Shown here: positions 7,323 to 16,263 of the stretch, piece after piece
Numbering within the stretch: position 1 is the stretch's first letter
Layout of the letters: every line of letters begins with the position of its first letter
Assembly (NCBI GenBank): GCA_949948895.1
Contig: CATLHE010000014.1
Span: 1-38,173 of the forward strand
Reading direction: 5' to 3'
Length of the DNA: 38,173 nucleotides
Origin: an uncultured Christensenella sp.
GTDB taxonomy: Bacteria; Bacillota; Clostridia; Christensenellales; Pumilibacteraceae
Position numbers and translations under genes: made by a program
The notes under the pieces: generated by a model
Database searches by the model: none
The model's input: only the letters and a program-made list of their open reading frames with translations
Told to the model about the DNA's origin: nothing

Positions 7323-8902
7323 TATCTTTGCTCCTTTCTTTCAGGTTCGTCGAATTTTTTGAATAGTTTTGCATCCGAATATAAATATACGAGAAACGGG
7401 TGCACATATAGTCCCGACTCACCCTGCTTCTTAAAAATCGCGTCTGTGTACGATAAACAATCCACTACGGCTTGCACTAACGCTTTTCTGTCGACATTCT
7501 TATACGAATTACAGAATTTGGCTAATCTGTTTTTGAGGTGTTTGGAGAAAGTATGCGCATCGAGTTCAGAAAACCAAAAGCTATCTAGAGAGGATCTTTT
7601 CTCCAATCTGTTGCCAATCTTTTTGCAAATATCAATTAAATACGATTCTACAGCCGATATTAATTCCTCTTTTAGTTTGATAACGTCACGATAATTCAGT
7701 CCACCCTGAAATAAATTTCCCAAACAAAATACGAGCGGATTTAAAAAGTCGGCTAATATATGTTGATCGCGTTTCTTATCTTCATCGTTTCTCAGAGTAA
7801 AATAATCTTTGACTCTGCCGTCTATATTATCGGATGACGAAGTTGTCCTGCACGACGTTCCACCGTATAAAGTAAACTCAAGAGGTTCGGTGATAAAGCT
7901 GGAATTAAAGTCGCAACACGTAACGAACGTTTTAAGCTTTTCTTTTACGTCTTGCTCCACGTCATCTGACTGCGCGCATATACAAAACCTGCATTTTTTG
8001 CCGTCTACGTCTCCGCAAGAAAAACTCATTTCACCTATGTCTATGCTGTTTTTATCCCAAGAGTCGAAAGCTATTTTAAAAAACGCGTCTTCGAATACCC
8101 TGCTGTGCCCGACATAGAGTTCAGGCAAATTCAATACGCAGTCTCTCATAAAGACACGTAAATCTTTGATATAATACACATTATTTTTATCTACATCACA
8201 AATTTCGTTAAGCCACGACGTAACGCTCGCTACGCATATAATATGGTTATCTCTATCACAATTTATCTCTACTATCGCCCTCAGCCACGCTTTTCTCAAT
8301 TCGTAAATAGGTCTTATATTCTTTTCCGCGTTAAATCGGGCGATTTGCAGTAGAGCGCCGTCAAGATCATCCATCAATATCAAGCTTGCCTGTTCATCAT
8401 TGGCATACGATACCATAAGCTGTTTTATTTTATCTACTATATTATCCGCATGACCTTTTTTGATACTATCGTACAACTCCAACAAATCGTCGTAGTATTT
8501 TCCGCTGTATTTTTGATCTTCATTATATTGGATAGACGGGTCGCTGAATCGAATATGTAGTAATTCTCCGCAAGTCCATTTCTTTTCGATATAACTAAAA
8601 ACGGACGACATACCCATATGCGGCAACGATGCTTTTATAAACATTATAAAAGACGGCTGTTTATCATCGGGATTCCATTTCCGACACATTCTGTTTATTT
8701 GAATATTCTCTTCTAACAATGCACCGATTATACCGTTTTTTCTTTTTTTAGCGTTTTGGAATTGTTTGTTATGATTAAAACTGTAACATTTGAGCATACA
8801 GTCGTTTTTGACTTGCTGACTTTTCGCACTATTATCAGAACAATAATGCTTTACGCCACCGTCATTAATCGTATTTCGTCTGGCTTCATCAACAACACTC
8901 AT
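7322..8902 (-). CDS. Unknown protein resembling a P-loop NTPase with degenerate Walker A
   Basis: I do not recognise the family of this 526-residue, mostly soluble and helical protein. Residues ~85-107 (FIMFIKASLPHMGMSSVFSY) have the strand-loop-helix shape of a P-loop, but the invariant GKS/T appears as GMS, so the catalytic lysine is a methionine. LILMDDLDG (about 174-182) looks like a Walker B strand, and IICVASVTSWL (about 221-231) resembles a sensor strand of STAND or KAP-type NTPases. Cys residues are frequent (CRFCIC near 310), which could bind metal. It starts 1 nt after the membrane-protein gene and overlaps the peptide gene by 1 nt, so it belongs to the peptide operon. Base use is AT-richer than the flanks, hinting at acquisition. 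Function unknown. Confidence 0.6.
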   Translation of the reverse strand: MSVVDEARRNTINDGGVKHYCSDNSAKSQQVKNDCMLKCYSFNHNKQFQNAKKRKNGIIGALLEENIQINRMCRKWNPDDKQPSFIMFIKASLPHMGMSSVFSYIEKKWTCGELLHIRFSDPSIQYNEDQKYSGKYYDDLLELYDSIKKGHADNIVDKIKQLMVSYANDEQASLILMDDLDGALLQIARFNAEKNIRPIYELRKAWLRAIVEINCDRDNHIICVASVTSWLNEICDVDKNNVYYIKDLRVFMRDCVLNLPELYVGHSRVFEDAFFKIAFDSWDKNSIDIGEMSFSCGDVDGKKCRFCICAQSDDVEQDVKEKLKTFVTCCDFNSSFITEPLEFTLYGGTSCRTTSSSDNIDGRVKDYFTLRNDEDKKRDQHILADFLNPLVFCLGNLFQGGLNYRDVIKLKEELISAVESYLIDICKKIGNRLEKRSSLDSFWFSELDAHTFSKHLKNRLAKFCNSYKNVDRKALVQAVVDCLSYTDAIFKKQGESGLYVHPFLVYLYSDAKLFKKFDEPERKEQR

Positions 8903-8903
8903 T

Positions 8904-9779
8904 CTATTCTGCCCCCGTAAACACCTTTTTCAATTTTTTTATATTGGAAATAAATCTATTATAAAGCATAAACACAAGTATCCTCTCGTATTTATCGTTG
9001 TTACATTCGTTCATGTCCTTGGCTATAGTGTAAGTATCTTGCAAAAGTCCGAAAATTTCGTAATTGCCTCTATCGCTATCGTCCTTTTTACGGAAGAACT
9101 TGATAAACTTACTTACATCGCCGAGAAACCCATGCGGCAACTCGATAAATATATAACTTTTGTCGGAATTTACTATATCGTTTAATAGCGGGGTGCTCAC
9201 AACTTCGGAATCTTTCACCCATTCGAATCCGATTTTTTCCGCGAGGTCGGGTTCTTCCGATTGTTTATCCGGTTTCGGGTACATCGAATTGAATACAGTA
9301 ATATCGTAACCTTTCACACGACGTGCGCGACTCACTTTATCATGACATTCCGAAAAACTTATGTTTTCCGAAATCGTTATATCTTGAATATTTAATTTAT
9401 CGTCATCCGCATTTTCATTGAGTATTTCCAAATATTTTTCGATTCCTGTTTTACAATAGTCTAATAGACCGTTATTTATATACTCGTCGAAAGTTTTAGT
9501 CAAAACGCCTGCGAGCGCGGTATATTTATTAATGACTTTCCACTGTCTGAGTAATCCGCCTTCTATTAACAGACCTATCGCCACCCCGAACAGACCGCCC
9601 AAAAATCCAACGACTATGTCTATATCTTTCCAACTGCCATCCGAGCTCCAACCTATTTTTGTAAACGCTATACATATACCGCCTATGATCCACGGAACAA
9701 CAAACGCACATACCGCAAAAACTGCCGTCATTTTCAATAGTAAATACAATTTATGAGTTTTTGTATTATAATACTTCAT
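8904..9779 (-). CDS. Two-TM membrane protein of the peptide operon, function unknown
   Basis: This 291-residue protein has two hydrophobic segments near the N-terminus (about 15-40 and 54-75) and a long polar, probably cytoplasmic C-terminal part rich in Asp, Glu and Lys. No catalytic motif is recognised. It is the first gene of the four-gene minus-strand operon with the NTPase-like protein, the peptide and the radical SAM enzyme, and it has the same AT-rich character. ATG 9779 has no Shine-Dalgarno, and a promoter-like TTGATT/TAATAT pair ends only 9 nt upstream, so the mRNA may be leaderless; the next Met (codon 17) has no better site. It may anchor, sense or export on behalf of the peptide, but nothing in the sequence decides this. 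Confidence 0.65.
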   Translation of the reverse strand: MKYYNTKTHKLYLLLKMTAVFAVCAFVVPWIIGGICIAFTKIGWSSDGSWKDIDIVVGFLGGLFGVAIGLLIEGGLLRQWKVINKYTALAGVLTKTFDEYINNGLLDYCKTGIEKYLEILNENADDDKLNIQDITISENISFSECHDKVSRARRVKGYDITVFNSMYPKPDKQSEEPDLAEKIGFEWVKDSEVVSTPLLNDIVNSDKSYIFIELPHGFLGDVSKFIKFFRKKDDSDRGNYEIFGLLQDTYTIAKDMNECNNDKYERILVFMLYNRFISNIKKLKKVFTGAE

Positions 9780-9788
9780 ATCGATAAT

Positions 9789-9817
9789 ATATTAACATAT
9801 ACTTATAATAAAATCAA
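9789..9817 (-). promoter_or_regulatory. Putative promoter of the peptide operon
   Basis: On the minus strand, TTGATT (9817-9812) and TAATAT (9794-9789) are 17 bp apart in a very AT-rich stretch. The -10 ends 9 nt before ATG 9779, which would give an almost leaderless transcript. Confidence 0.5.
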
Positions 9818-9840
9818 TATGTTTTTTAAATTTAAACAAT

Positions 9841-9880
9841 AAAAATGCCCGCATTCCTGTAAAAGCTCGGAACGCGGGCA
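9841..9880 (-). terminator. Terminator after the CvpA-like gene
   Basis: Minus-strand stem TGCCCGC...GCGGGCA, with a second short TTCC/GGAA stem toward the loop, followed by TTTTT. It separates the CvpA-like gene from the peptide operon downstream. Confidence 0.9.
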
Positions 9881-9894
9881 GTATTATTGCTGTA

Positions 9895-11181
9895 TTATTG
9901 TACTGAAAACACGAACTTTTCGGGCAGGGGGTCTGGAAGCGCGAAGGCGCCTACGCCGTCTGCCGCTTTTATGTTCTCGAGCGAGTTGTATTTTGTCACG
10001 AGCGTTTCGAGCGCGCTTATTATTGCGTCGTAATAACCGCTAAGCGTTGCGTTGTACTCGGCGATCACTTCGTCGTCGGCATTTTCGTAATTGTCGGCTT
10101 CGTTGATTTTGTTGCCGTAGTTTTTGAGCGTCGTCACGAGATTGACCTCGTCGCCGTACATGACGTCGTATATCCCGTCGATCACTTCCGCATAGCCGTC
10201 AAGCTCGGCAGCCGTCATACTGTCGATGGCGCCGCTTCTGATAGCGTCTACCATGCTTTCGTTGTATTCCGTAATCGCGCGCACCGCTTCGTCAAACCCC
10301 GAGGCGGTATAGTCCTGCGCGTCGAGCGGCTTTGCGCCGTCGTTTGTAATGACCTGACCGGTCAGGGGGTCGTATGACACGAACCCGCTCTCGTAATTGA
10401 GGTTCATGATCGAGGAGCACAGGTCGTTGCGTTTTTCTTTTACGGGGTCTTCTTCCTCGTCGCCGGGTTTGACCGCAAACCCCGACGCCGTTACTATACG
10501 CGAGAACATGTCGGTATCGGGCAGGATCGCTGCGTTCCTGAAGTCGTAAGAAAACTGCAAGAACGGCTTGCCTACTACCGATTTTTCAAACTCGCTTTCC
10601 GCTTTGTCAAGCCCCGACGTAAACGTGAGCCCGCCGAGCGAGGAGAACACTACGCAAAGAGCAAATGCCCACACCGCACCGCGCACGACGCCTACAAGCG
10701 CGCCGAACGCTCTGTTGCCTGCGGATTTCTTTCTGGGAATGTACGATTTGATTATCATGGTGACGATGCACAGTATCAGCCTTGCCACTATGAAAAGCCC
10801 GACGCCTACGATAGCCGCGAACACGACGAACGACGTGTACAGCGCTACGGGGTCGAAGCCGGTCATGTCGCCTTTATACGCGGCGATGACCGACGCTATC
10901 GGATTGAAGTAGTTTTTGACGATAAACTCGGACGCGCCGTCCGAATTGAGTCCGCTCTTGATCCATGTGTACAGCGAGAAGCCGTCGCCGTCCATGACGA
11001 ACCGTCTCACTGCTTCCACGTTGAGCAAGGCTTCCGCAACGACGTTCGATAAAAACAACGCTATCAAAAACGCCACTATAAACGCGCCGAGCGAAAGCGC
11101 GGATTTTTGCACGCCTTTCAGCACGCCTATCACCGCGAACAACGCCACCAGCGCAAGTATGACTATATCTGCCCAAGACAT
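9895..11181 (-). CDS. CvpA-family membrane protein with long helical C-terminal extension
   Basis: Residues 1-185 hold about four membrane segments (near 4-24, 29-52, 114-146, 160-184). NRAFGALVGVVRGAVWAFAL contains the GallGxxrG signature of the CvpA/colicin V production family. CvpA proteins are small inner-membrane proteins linked to envelope stress tolerance and, in Firmicutes, often found near recombination or division genes; the molecular role is unclear. At 428 residues it is more than twice the usual length. The extra ~240 residues are polar and helical (repeated YNESM-, YNATL-like stretches) and probably extracytoplasmic or coiled; I know no function for them. ATG 11181 has GGAGG 9 nt upstream. 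It is transcribed alone, divergently from yyaC. Confidence 0.82.
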   Translation of the reverse strand: MSWADIVILALVALFAVIGVLKGVQKSALSLGAFIVAFLIALFLSNVVAEALLNVEAVRRFVMDGDGFSLYTWIKSGLNSDGASEFIVKNYFNPIASVIAAYKGDMTGFDPVALYTSFVVFAAIVGVGLFIVARLILCIVTMIIKSYIPRKKSAGNRAFGALVGVVRGAVWAFALCVVFSSLGGLTFTSGLDKAESEFEKSVVGKPFLQFSYDFRNAAILPDTDMFSRIVTASGFAVKPGDEEEDPVKEKRNDLCSSIMNLNYESGFVSYDPLTGQVITNDGAKPLDAQDYTASGFDEAVRAITEYNESMVDAIRSGAIDSMTAAELDGYAEVIDGIYDVMYGDEVNLVTTLKNYGNKINEADNYENADDEVIAEYNATLSGYYDAIISALETLVTKYNSLENIKAADGVGAFALPDPLPEKFVFSVQ

Positions 11182-11279
11182 TTTCGATTATCCTCCAATC
11201 CGATTATATAACCGAGTTATGTGATTTTATACGCCCTAAATTAGGTATATCGCGTTTGCGATCGGTCAAAAATCGGCGT

Positions 11280-11774
11280 ATGATGATTGACGTTTTACCC
11301 AAAATCTATGACGATTTCGAGTCGGGCTGCGCTTTGCTGTCGCTCGGCAAGAGACCCGTGATACTCTGTATCGGCTCCGACCGCGTTACAGGCGATGCGC
11401 TCGGTCCGATAGTCGGACAACTGCTCATCGAACGCAACGTCGACGCGTTCGTTTACGGCACGCTCAACAGACCGGTGACGGCGCTTAATCTTAAAGAGAA
11501 CGTTCGCCATATCAAGTCCGCGCACGGCGATAAGAAGATTCTCGCCGTTGACTCGTCGGTCGGTAAGCTTTCGGACGTCGGTAAGATACGTATCGCGTTC
11601 GGCGCGATAGCGCCCGGCAGCGCAGACGGTAAGGTGTTGCCCAAAGTGGGCGACGTTTCCATTACCGCGACGGTGACCGATATCAACAAGACGCCGCTCT
11701 CTGCCGTTCGGCTCGGTACGGTCTACTCGCTCGCGCTTTCTATCGCAGACAGCATTACGCGATATATCAAGTAA
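11280..11774 (+). CDS. yyaC: YyaC-like sporulation protein (DUF1256 family)
   Basis: CIGSDRVTGDALGPIVG and VYGTLNRPV match the conserved core of YyaC, a family related in fold to the Gpr germination protease and found almost only in spore formers. Asp residues in GSDR and AVDSSVGK fit the putative active site. The ~164-residue length is slightly short for the family. The start is uncertain: ATG 11280, ATG 11283 or an in-frame TTG at 11256 are possible and none has a clear Shine-Dalgarno; I prefer 11280 because the homologous region begins shortly after it. The gene stands alone, divergent from the CvpA-like gene, and no terminator follows directly. It is the clearest sporulation marker here. 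In Bacillus, yyaC is under the forespore sigma factor G; I cannot confirm such a promoter. Confidence 0.88.
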   Translation: MMIDVLPKIYDDFESGCALLSLGKRPVILCIGSDRVTGDALGPIVGQLLIERNVDAFVYGTLNRPVTALNLKENVRHIKSAHGDKKILAVDSSVGKLSDVGKIRIAFGAIAPGSADGKVLPKVGDVSITATVTDINKTPLSAVRLGTVYSLALSIADSITRYIK

Positions 11775-11900
11775 GCTGTTTACCGCTTACGTCATTATAT
11801 CCACGCTCTTTAACAATGTCATTACAAAAACATTAAAATTTCATTAGATTTTTATTTTTACTTGCCGTATATGGGCGGACGTTATTCGTTTTAGGATGCA

Positions 11901-12041
11901 CTCGGCTAATGGCTATATCATTTAAAAATATCTTTATCGCCATTCTTTTTAACTGCCGTAATATGTATTGGCAATATTAATTTATTGCTACTCTCAGCGA
12001 ATAGCTATCTCATTTAAAAATATCTTTATTTCCGCTTTTAA
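11901..12041. repeat. Pair of ~50-bp imperfect direct repeats
   Basis: CTCgGCtAAT / CTCaGCgAAT heads are followed in both by GCTAT(a/c)TCATTTAAAAAT and ATCTTTAT. Copies lie at 11901-11952 and 11993-12041, 92 bp apart. Function unknown. Confidence 0.75.
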
Positions 12042-12066
12042 CGCCGTGCGTCAAGTCGGCGTTTTT
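12040..12066 (+). terminator. Terminator-like hairpin before galE's 3' end
   Basis: AACGCCG and CGGCGTT pair around a ~10-nt loop and are followed by TTTTCTT on the plus strand. It could end read-through from yyaC, although 265 bp away; on the minus strand there is no good T-tract. Confidence 0.55.
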
Positions 12067-12092
12067 CTTATCCGCTTTTTACCTTTTATCTC

Positions 12093-13118
12093 TTACTTAT
12101 TACTTTTATTATATCCGTCGGGGTTTTTGAGATTGAACTCGTACACCGATCCGCACATTTCGTCGAGCGAATACTTCGCTTCCCAATCGAGCTCGCGCTT
12201 CGCCTTTTTCGCGTCGGCGTAGTATGCCGGCAGATCGCCGTCGCGGCGCGGAGATATCTTGTACGGGACTTTTTTGCCGCTCGCGCGCTCGAAGGCATGC
12301 ACTACGTCCAACACGCTCGAGCTTTTGCCCGTGCCGAGGTTATACACGCATACGCCTTTTTGCACTGCCTTTTTGACTGCGGCTACGTGTCCGCGCGCAA
12401 GGTCCACCACGTGGATATAATCGCGCTCGCACGTTCCGTCAGTGGTGTCGTAGTCGTCGCCGAACACGCTCAGTTCTTTCAGTTTGCCCGTCAGCACTCT
12501 GCCTATAAACGGCGTGAGATTGTTGGGAATGCCTTGCGGGTCCTCGCCTATAAGTCCGCTCTCGTGCGCGCCTACGGGATTGAAGTACCGCAACAGTACC
12601 GCCGTAAAATCCTTATCTGCGGCGCACACGTCGCGGAGTATCCGCTCCTGAAAATATTTCGTCGTGCCGTAAGGGTTGGTCGTGTTGCCTACGGGGTGAT
12701 CTTCGTCGTACGGCAGATATACGGGATCGCCGTACACCGTCGCGGACGAACTGAATATTATGCGCTTGACGCCGTGCGCTTTCATCGCTTCCAATAACAC
12801 GAGCGTGCCCACGATATTATTGTCGTAATATGCGAGCGGGTCTTTACAACTCTCGCCTACGGCTTTGAGCCCCGCAAAATGTATTACGCAGTCTATACCG
12901 CTCTCTTTATCGAATATCCGAGACAGCGCGTCGTGATCGCGTATATCCGCCTCGTAGACTTTTATTTTTTTGCCTACTATGCGCTCGACGCGCTTAACGG
13001 CTTCCGGGAACGAATTGCAGTAGTTGTCCACTACGATCGGTTCGTATCCTTCCTTAACAAGTTCTACAAGCGTATGCGAGCCTATATATCCCGCGCCGCC
13101 GGTAACAAGAATTTTCAT
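12093..13118 (-). CDS. galE: UDP-glucose 4-epimerase GalE
   Basis: GalE interconverts UDP-glucose and UDP-galactose in the Leloir pathway. The 341-residue length is standard. VTGGAGYIGS (about 5-14) is the NAD-binding Rossmann loop. FAGLKAVGES is the family-typical second strand. SSSATVYG (about 124-131) provides the catalytic Ser/Thr, and YGTTK (about 150-154) is the YxxxK pair. NPVGAH and the C-terminal CERDYIHVVDLA follow as in bacterial GalE. ATG 13118 has AAAGGAG upstream and a promoter TTGATT/TATACT at 13164-13192. GalT lies 3 kb upstream on the same strand, separated by the lipoprotein gene, which has its own promoter and terminator. Confidence is high that it acts on UDP-Glc/Gal; UDP-GlcNAc use cannot be excluded. 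Confidence 0.95.
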   Translation of the reverse strand: MKILVTGGAGYIGSHTLVELVKEGYEPIVVDNYCNSFPEAVKRVERIVGKKIKVYEADIRDHDALSRIFDKESGIDCVIHFAGLKAVGESCKDPLAYYDNNIVGTLVLLEAMKAHGVKRIIFSSSATVYGDPVYLPYDEDHPVGNTTNPYGTTKYFQERILRDVCAADKDFTAVLLRYFNPVGAHESGLIGEDPQGIPNNLTPFIGRVLTGKLKELSVFGDDYDTTDGTCERDYIHVVDLARGHVAAVKKAVQKGVCVYNLGTGKSSSVLDVVHAFERASGKKVPYKISPRRDGDLPAYYADAKKAKRELDWEAKYSLDEMCGSVYEFNLKNPDGYNKSNK

Positions 13119-13163
13119 GTTTTCTCCTTTGCCCCAAAAACGTTATTAACGCTTTGTTTATCA

Positions 13164-13192
13164 AGTATACCATGCGCGTTTTATAAAATCAA
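13164..13192 (-). promoter_or_regulatory. galE promoter
   Basis: Minus-strand TTGATT (13192-13187) and TATACT (13169-13164) with 17-bp spacing; leader about 40 nt. Confidence 0.7.
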
Positions 13193-13201
13193 GCCTTTAA
13201 C

Positions 13202-13230
13202 AAAAAGCCCCGAGTTTTCGGGGCTTTTTG
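13202..13230. terminator. Terminator after the BspA-like lipoprotein gene
   Basis: AAAAAGCCCCGA and TCGGGGCTTTTT pair around a 4-nt loop; strong on both strands, and it isolates galE from the gene upstream. Confidence 0.95.
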
Positions 13231-13249
13231 TCTGTTGTCTATTGATCTC

Positions 13250-16096
13250 TTACCAAAGCTCGGGTCTGCCGTCCGCGCCGTAGTGCCATTTATCGGCTTC
13301 AGATGCCTGCGAGTAAAAGTATTTTGTAACGGAGTGTATCTTGTCGGACGAGGAACCGCTTTTGGATATAGCGTTCCAACCGTCGCTACCGCCTTCGTAA
13401 TAGACTTTAAGGTTTGTACCGCAATTTGCGAAAATGCTGTGTTCTATTTGTGTCACGTTTGAACCGATTACCGCCGTTTCGAGTTTCTCGCAATTATCGA
13501 ACATTTGATATTCTATAACGGAGAGCGAGCTCGATAGCTTAACGTAAGTCATCGCGCTGCACCTCATGAACGCCGAAGCGCCGACGGTCTCTACGCTATC
13601 CGGAACTATTATCTCCTTAAGCTTGGTGCATGAGCCGAACGCGCTGTCGCCTATACTCAAAAGCCCGTCATTAAGCGTCACTGTTTCCAAAGCGCTACAA
13701 TTATAAAACGCGGACGCGCCTATATATTTCAGCTCACCGCCTGTGACTACCGACTTTATTTTACGCTTTGCACTGATTTCCGTATTGGTCCCGAACGCGC
13801 CGTTGCTCACGCCTACGGTGCCTTCGTCCAAAACCAAGTCAACTCCGTCGACTTCGTTCGAGGCGCCGCCGTAATAAAACTCTATCGCCCATTTATCCAC
13901 GTAACGCACGCCGTTAGCCGCCGTACGGATCAATCCGTCGCACCCGATAAAGGCTCCGCTTTCCACGACCGTAACGCTGTCGGGAATACGGAAAGACTCG
14001 CCCGTTACCGTCTTGTTATGGCAGAACACGTTGCTTCCTATCGTCGTTACGCTCCCGTCCGCGGGGATGACCGACGTCTTACAGCCGAGCACGAATTTCT
14101 TATCCGCTTTTGAGATCAAGCAGTTATTGCTCGCCGTATATACAGAGTTTCCTCCGTCCACCGTGATCGCCGTCACGTTGTCGCTTCCGTAAAGTATGTC
14201 GCTTCCGATCGCCGTCACCTGCGCGGAAAGTCCGATACTCTTCACTTTGCTATTGCACGCGAACGCGTAATCGAATATTTTGTAATCGTTTCCGTCATAG
14301 CTTGCGGGCAATACAAGGTTTTCGGCGTTGCCCGAATAATCGAGGAGATAATAATTTGTCACACTGCCCGTGATTTCGTTTTTTGTCAATGCTATAAACG
14401 AATATCCGTCGGGAGTCGTCTTGATAATGCTCTGCTCGGACAGATCGGTATGCACTACGCAATAGGGCGAAGAGCTGTGACCGTAGAGCGCATTCAAGCC
14501 GAGATAGTCGAGATCGAGAGTGAGTTCGGAAAGATTGTACACCTCGACAAGTCTTTCGCAGCCGCTGAAAATATCGCTTTCCACATGATCGACGGTCTCG
14601 GGTATGGTAAAGTCGAGAAGCGACAGACAGCCTTCAAACGCGTTATATCCGATCTTTTGCGCCGCATTGAGCTCGACGCTGCGAAGCGCGATACAGTTTC
14701 TGAAAGCATACGGCTCTATATCCGTGACGCCGCCGCCGATGTCCACGCTTTTCAGTCGCGCGCAATCGGAAAACGCCGAACTTCCGAGCGTAGCGACCGT
14801 GCTCGGCAATTCCACTGCGGTAAGCGCGGTGCCGCTAAACGCGCCCGATGATATCTCACGCGTCTCCGAGCCGATAATAAGGTCTTCGAGCGCCGAGCAA
14901 TCGGCAAACGCGCTCGTGCCTATCACATCGCAATGCAATTCCGCTTTGACGAGCGCCGTGCAGTTTTTAAAAACGTTGATCCCCAATCTCTCGCACGTTT
15001 TGGGAACGGTTATTTCCGTCAAGGTCTCGCAACCGTAAAAAGCCTCTTGCGGAAGATTCGTCACTTTCGTCGGAATGACTACCTCGCCGAGCGACGCGCA
15101 ATCTTTAAAAGCAGCAATGCCGATGGTATCGACGTTTGCGCCGAATATAACTTCTTCGAGCGCCGAGCAACCCTCAAACGCATAATTGCTTATCTCGGTC
15201 ACGCCCGCGGGCAGTTCTATACTTGCGAGTTTCGCACAGTTTCTAAACGCGCTTATTCCTATCTCGGTAAGCCCCGTCGAAAGATCGACCGTTTCGAGCG
15301 ACGCGCAGTCCATAAAAGCAAAGTCGCCTATCTCGGTCAACGTTTCGGGAAGCGAGACCGAGCTAAGATTCACGCAGTCTTGAAAAGCTCTCTCGCCTAT
15401 GGATCTTGCAACGGACGGCACGGTCAAATGCACTGCGGACTCTTTGTCCTTAACGCCCGTTATCTCCACGCCGCCGCCGACAAGTTCTTTGTAAGTAAAC
15501 GGCTCGAGCTCGGCGGCTAACTCGTCGGACATTTTCCAGCTAGCCGTAAGCGTGATATTTCCCGTAACAACGTCCGTATCGAAATTCCAAGGAAAATACC
15601 CGTTGTTCCAGCCCGCGAGCGTTTGATTTTCGTCGGGCGGAACGATCGTTGCGGGCGCAGTCACCTTGCTTCCGTATGCTACCTTTATCTCGTAAGTGTC
15701 CTTATCTCCGTCGAACTTGCCGCCGTTGGCGTCGAACGTTACGGTACACGCCCACGTCCAAACCGCGTGCAGCGTCATGTCTTCGTTTACGACGTCGCTG
15801 TCGAACTTCCACATCGCGTCGTTCTCGCTGCCCGTAACGTTCCATCCGACAAGTATAAAATCGTCGTTTTCGGGCTGAGATTGGGGTTCGGCAACGGTAG
15901 AGCCCTTCTCGACTTTGGCATTATAAAACCTGTCACCGAGCACGGTGCCTCTTCCCGCGTCGAAAGTGACGGTGCACTTCTCTCCGCCGCCTTCGCCGTT
16001 ATCGTTTTTGTCGCCGCACGCGACAAAAACAAACGGAGCGCTCAAACACGTAAGAGCAAGCGCCGCAGACCATAGTTTTTTGCCGATATTTTTCAT
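13250..16096 (-). CDS. Surface lipoprotein with InlB-type repeats and BspA-like leucine-rich repeats
   Basis: The N-terminus MKNIGKKLWSAALAL...FVACG is a lipoprotein signal peptide with modified Cys at about 27. Two Listeria-Bacteroides (Flg_new) repeats follow (about 40-195), each starting TVTFDA and ending LHAVW or LTASW. From about 205 to 880 there are many BspA-type ~23-residue leucine-rich repeats of the form IGxxAFxxCxxLxxVxLP. Such proteins sit on the outer face of the membrane and mediate adhesion or glycan/host contact in gut and oral bacteria. The start is ATG 16096 rather than the upstream GTG 16105, because AGAGGTG lies at the right distance only for the ATG. Consensus promoter at 16140-16169, terminator at 13202-13230: a single-gene unit of 948 residues. 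Confidence 0.92.
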   Translation of the reverse strand: MKNIGKKLWSAALALTCLSAPFVFVACGDKNDNGEGGGEKCTVTFDAGRGTVLGDRFYNAKVEKGSTVAEPQSQPENDDFILVGWNVTGSENDAMWKFDSDVVNEDMTLHAVWTWACTVTFDANGGKFDGDKDTYEIKVAYGSKVTAPATIVPPDENQTLAGWNNGYFPWNFDTDVVTGNITLTASWKMSDELAAELEPFTYKELVGGGVEITGVKDKESAVHLTVPSVARSIGERAFQDCVNLSSVSLPETLTEIGDFAFMDCASLETVDLSTGLTEIGISAFRNCAKLASIELPAGVTEISNYAFEGCSALEEVIFGANVDTIGIAAFKDCASLGEVVIPTKVTNLPQEAFYGCETLTEITVPKTCERLGINVFKNCTALVKAELHCDVIGTSAFADCSALEDLIIGSETREISSGAFSGTALTAVELPSTVATLGSSAFSDCARLKSVDIGGGVTDIEPYAFRNCIALRSVELNAAQKIGYNAFEGCLSLLDFTIPETVDHVESDIFSGCERLVEVYNLSELTLDLDYLGLNALYGHSSSPYCVVHTDLSEQSIIKTTPDGYSFIALTKNEITGSVTNYYLLDYSGNAENLVLPASYDGNDYKIFDYAFACNSKVKSIGLSAQVTAIGSDILYGSDNVTAITVDGGNSVYTASNNCLISKADKKFVLGCKTSVIPADGSVTTIGSNVFCHNKTVTGESFRIPDSVTVVESGAFIGCDGLIRTAANGVRYVDKWAIEFYYGGASNEVDGVDLVLDEGTVGVSNGAFGTNTEISAKRKIKSVVTGGELKYIGASAFYNCSALETVTLNDGLLSIGDSAFGSCTKLKEIIVPDSVETVGASAFMRCSAMTYVKLSSSLSVIEYQMFDNCEKLETAVIGSNVTQIEHSIFANCGTNLKVYYEGGSDGWNAISKSGSSSDKIHSVTKYFYSQASEADKWHYGADGRPELW

Positions 16097-16139
16097 TTTA
16101 TGCACCTCTTTGAGACTTTTGTCATCATAATATACACAT

Positions 16140-16169
16140 ATTATAGTACTCGCCGACTACGCTTGTCAA
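16140..16169 (-). promoter_or_regulatory. Promoter of the BspA-like lipoprotein gene
   Basis: Minus-strand TTGACA (16169-16164) and TATAAT (16145-16140), both perfect, 18 bp apart. Confidence 0.85.
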
Positions 16170-16200
16170 ATATTTTAACGCTTTTATGCTTTATGACACA

Positions 16201-16237
16201 AAAAAACGGAGAGAACCGACTGGCAATCTCCGTTTTC
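16201..16237. terminator. Terminator after galT
   Basis: AAAACGGAGA and TCTCCGTTTT pair around a ~14-nt loop, flanked by A- and T-tracts. Confidence 0.9.
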
Positions 16238-16263
16238 CGTATTACCGTATTTCGATAAAACAG

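Larger units (their letters stand above)
11775..12092. other. Gene-free gap with AT-rich direct repeats
   Basis: No coding capacity. It holds two imperfect ~50-bp direct copies (11901-11952 and 11993-12041) and a hairpin at 12040-12066. The first copy includes AATATCTTTATCGCCA (11927-11942), a 16-mer found exactly twice more in the repeat cluster near 26667 and 26750. Confidence 0.7.
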
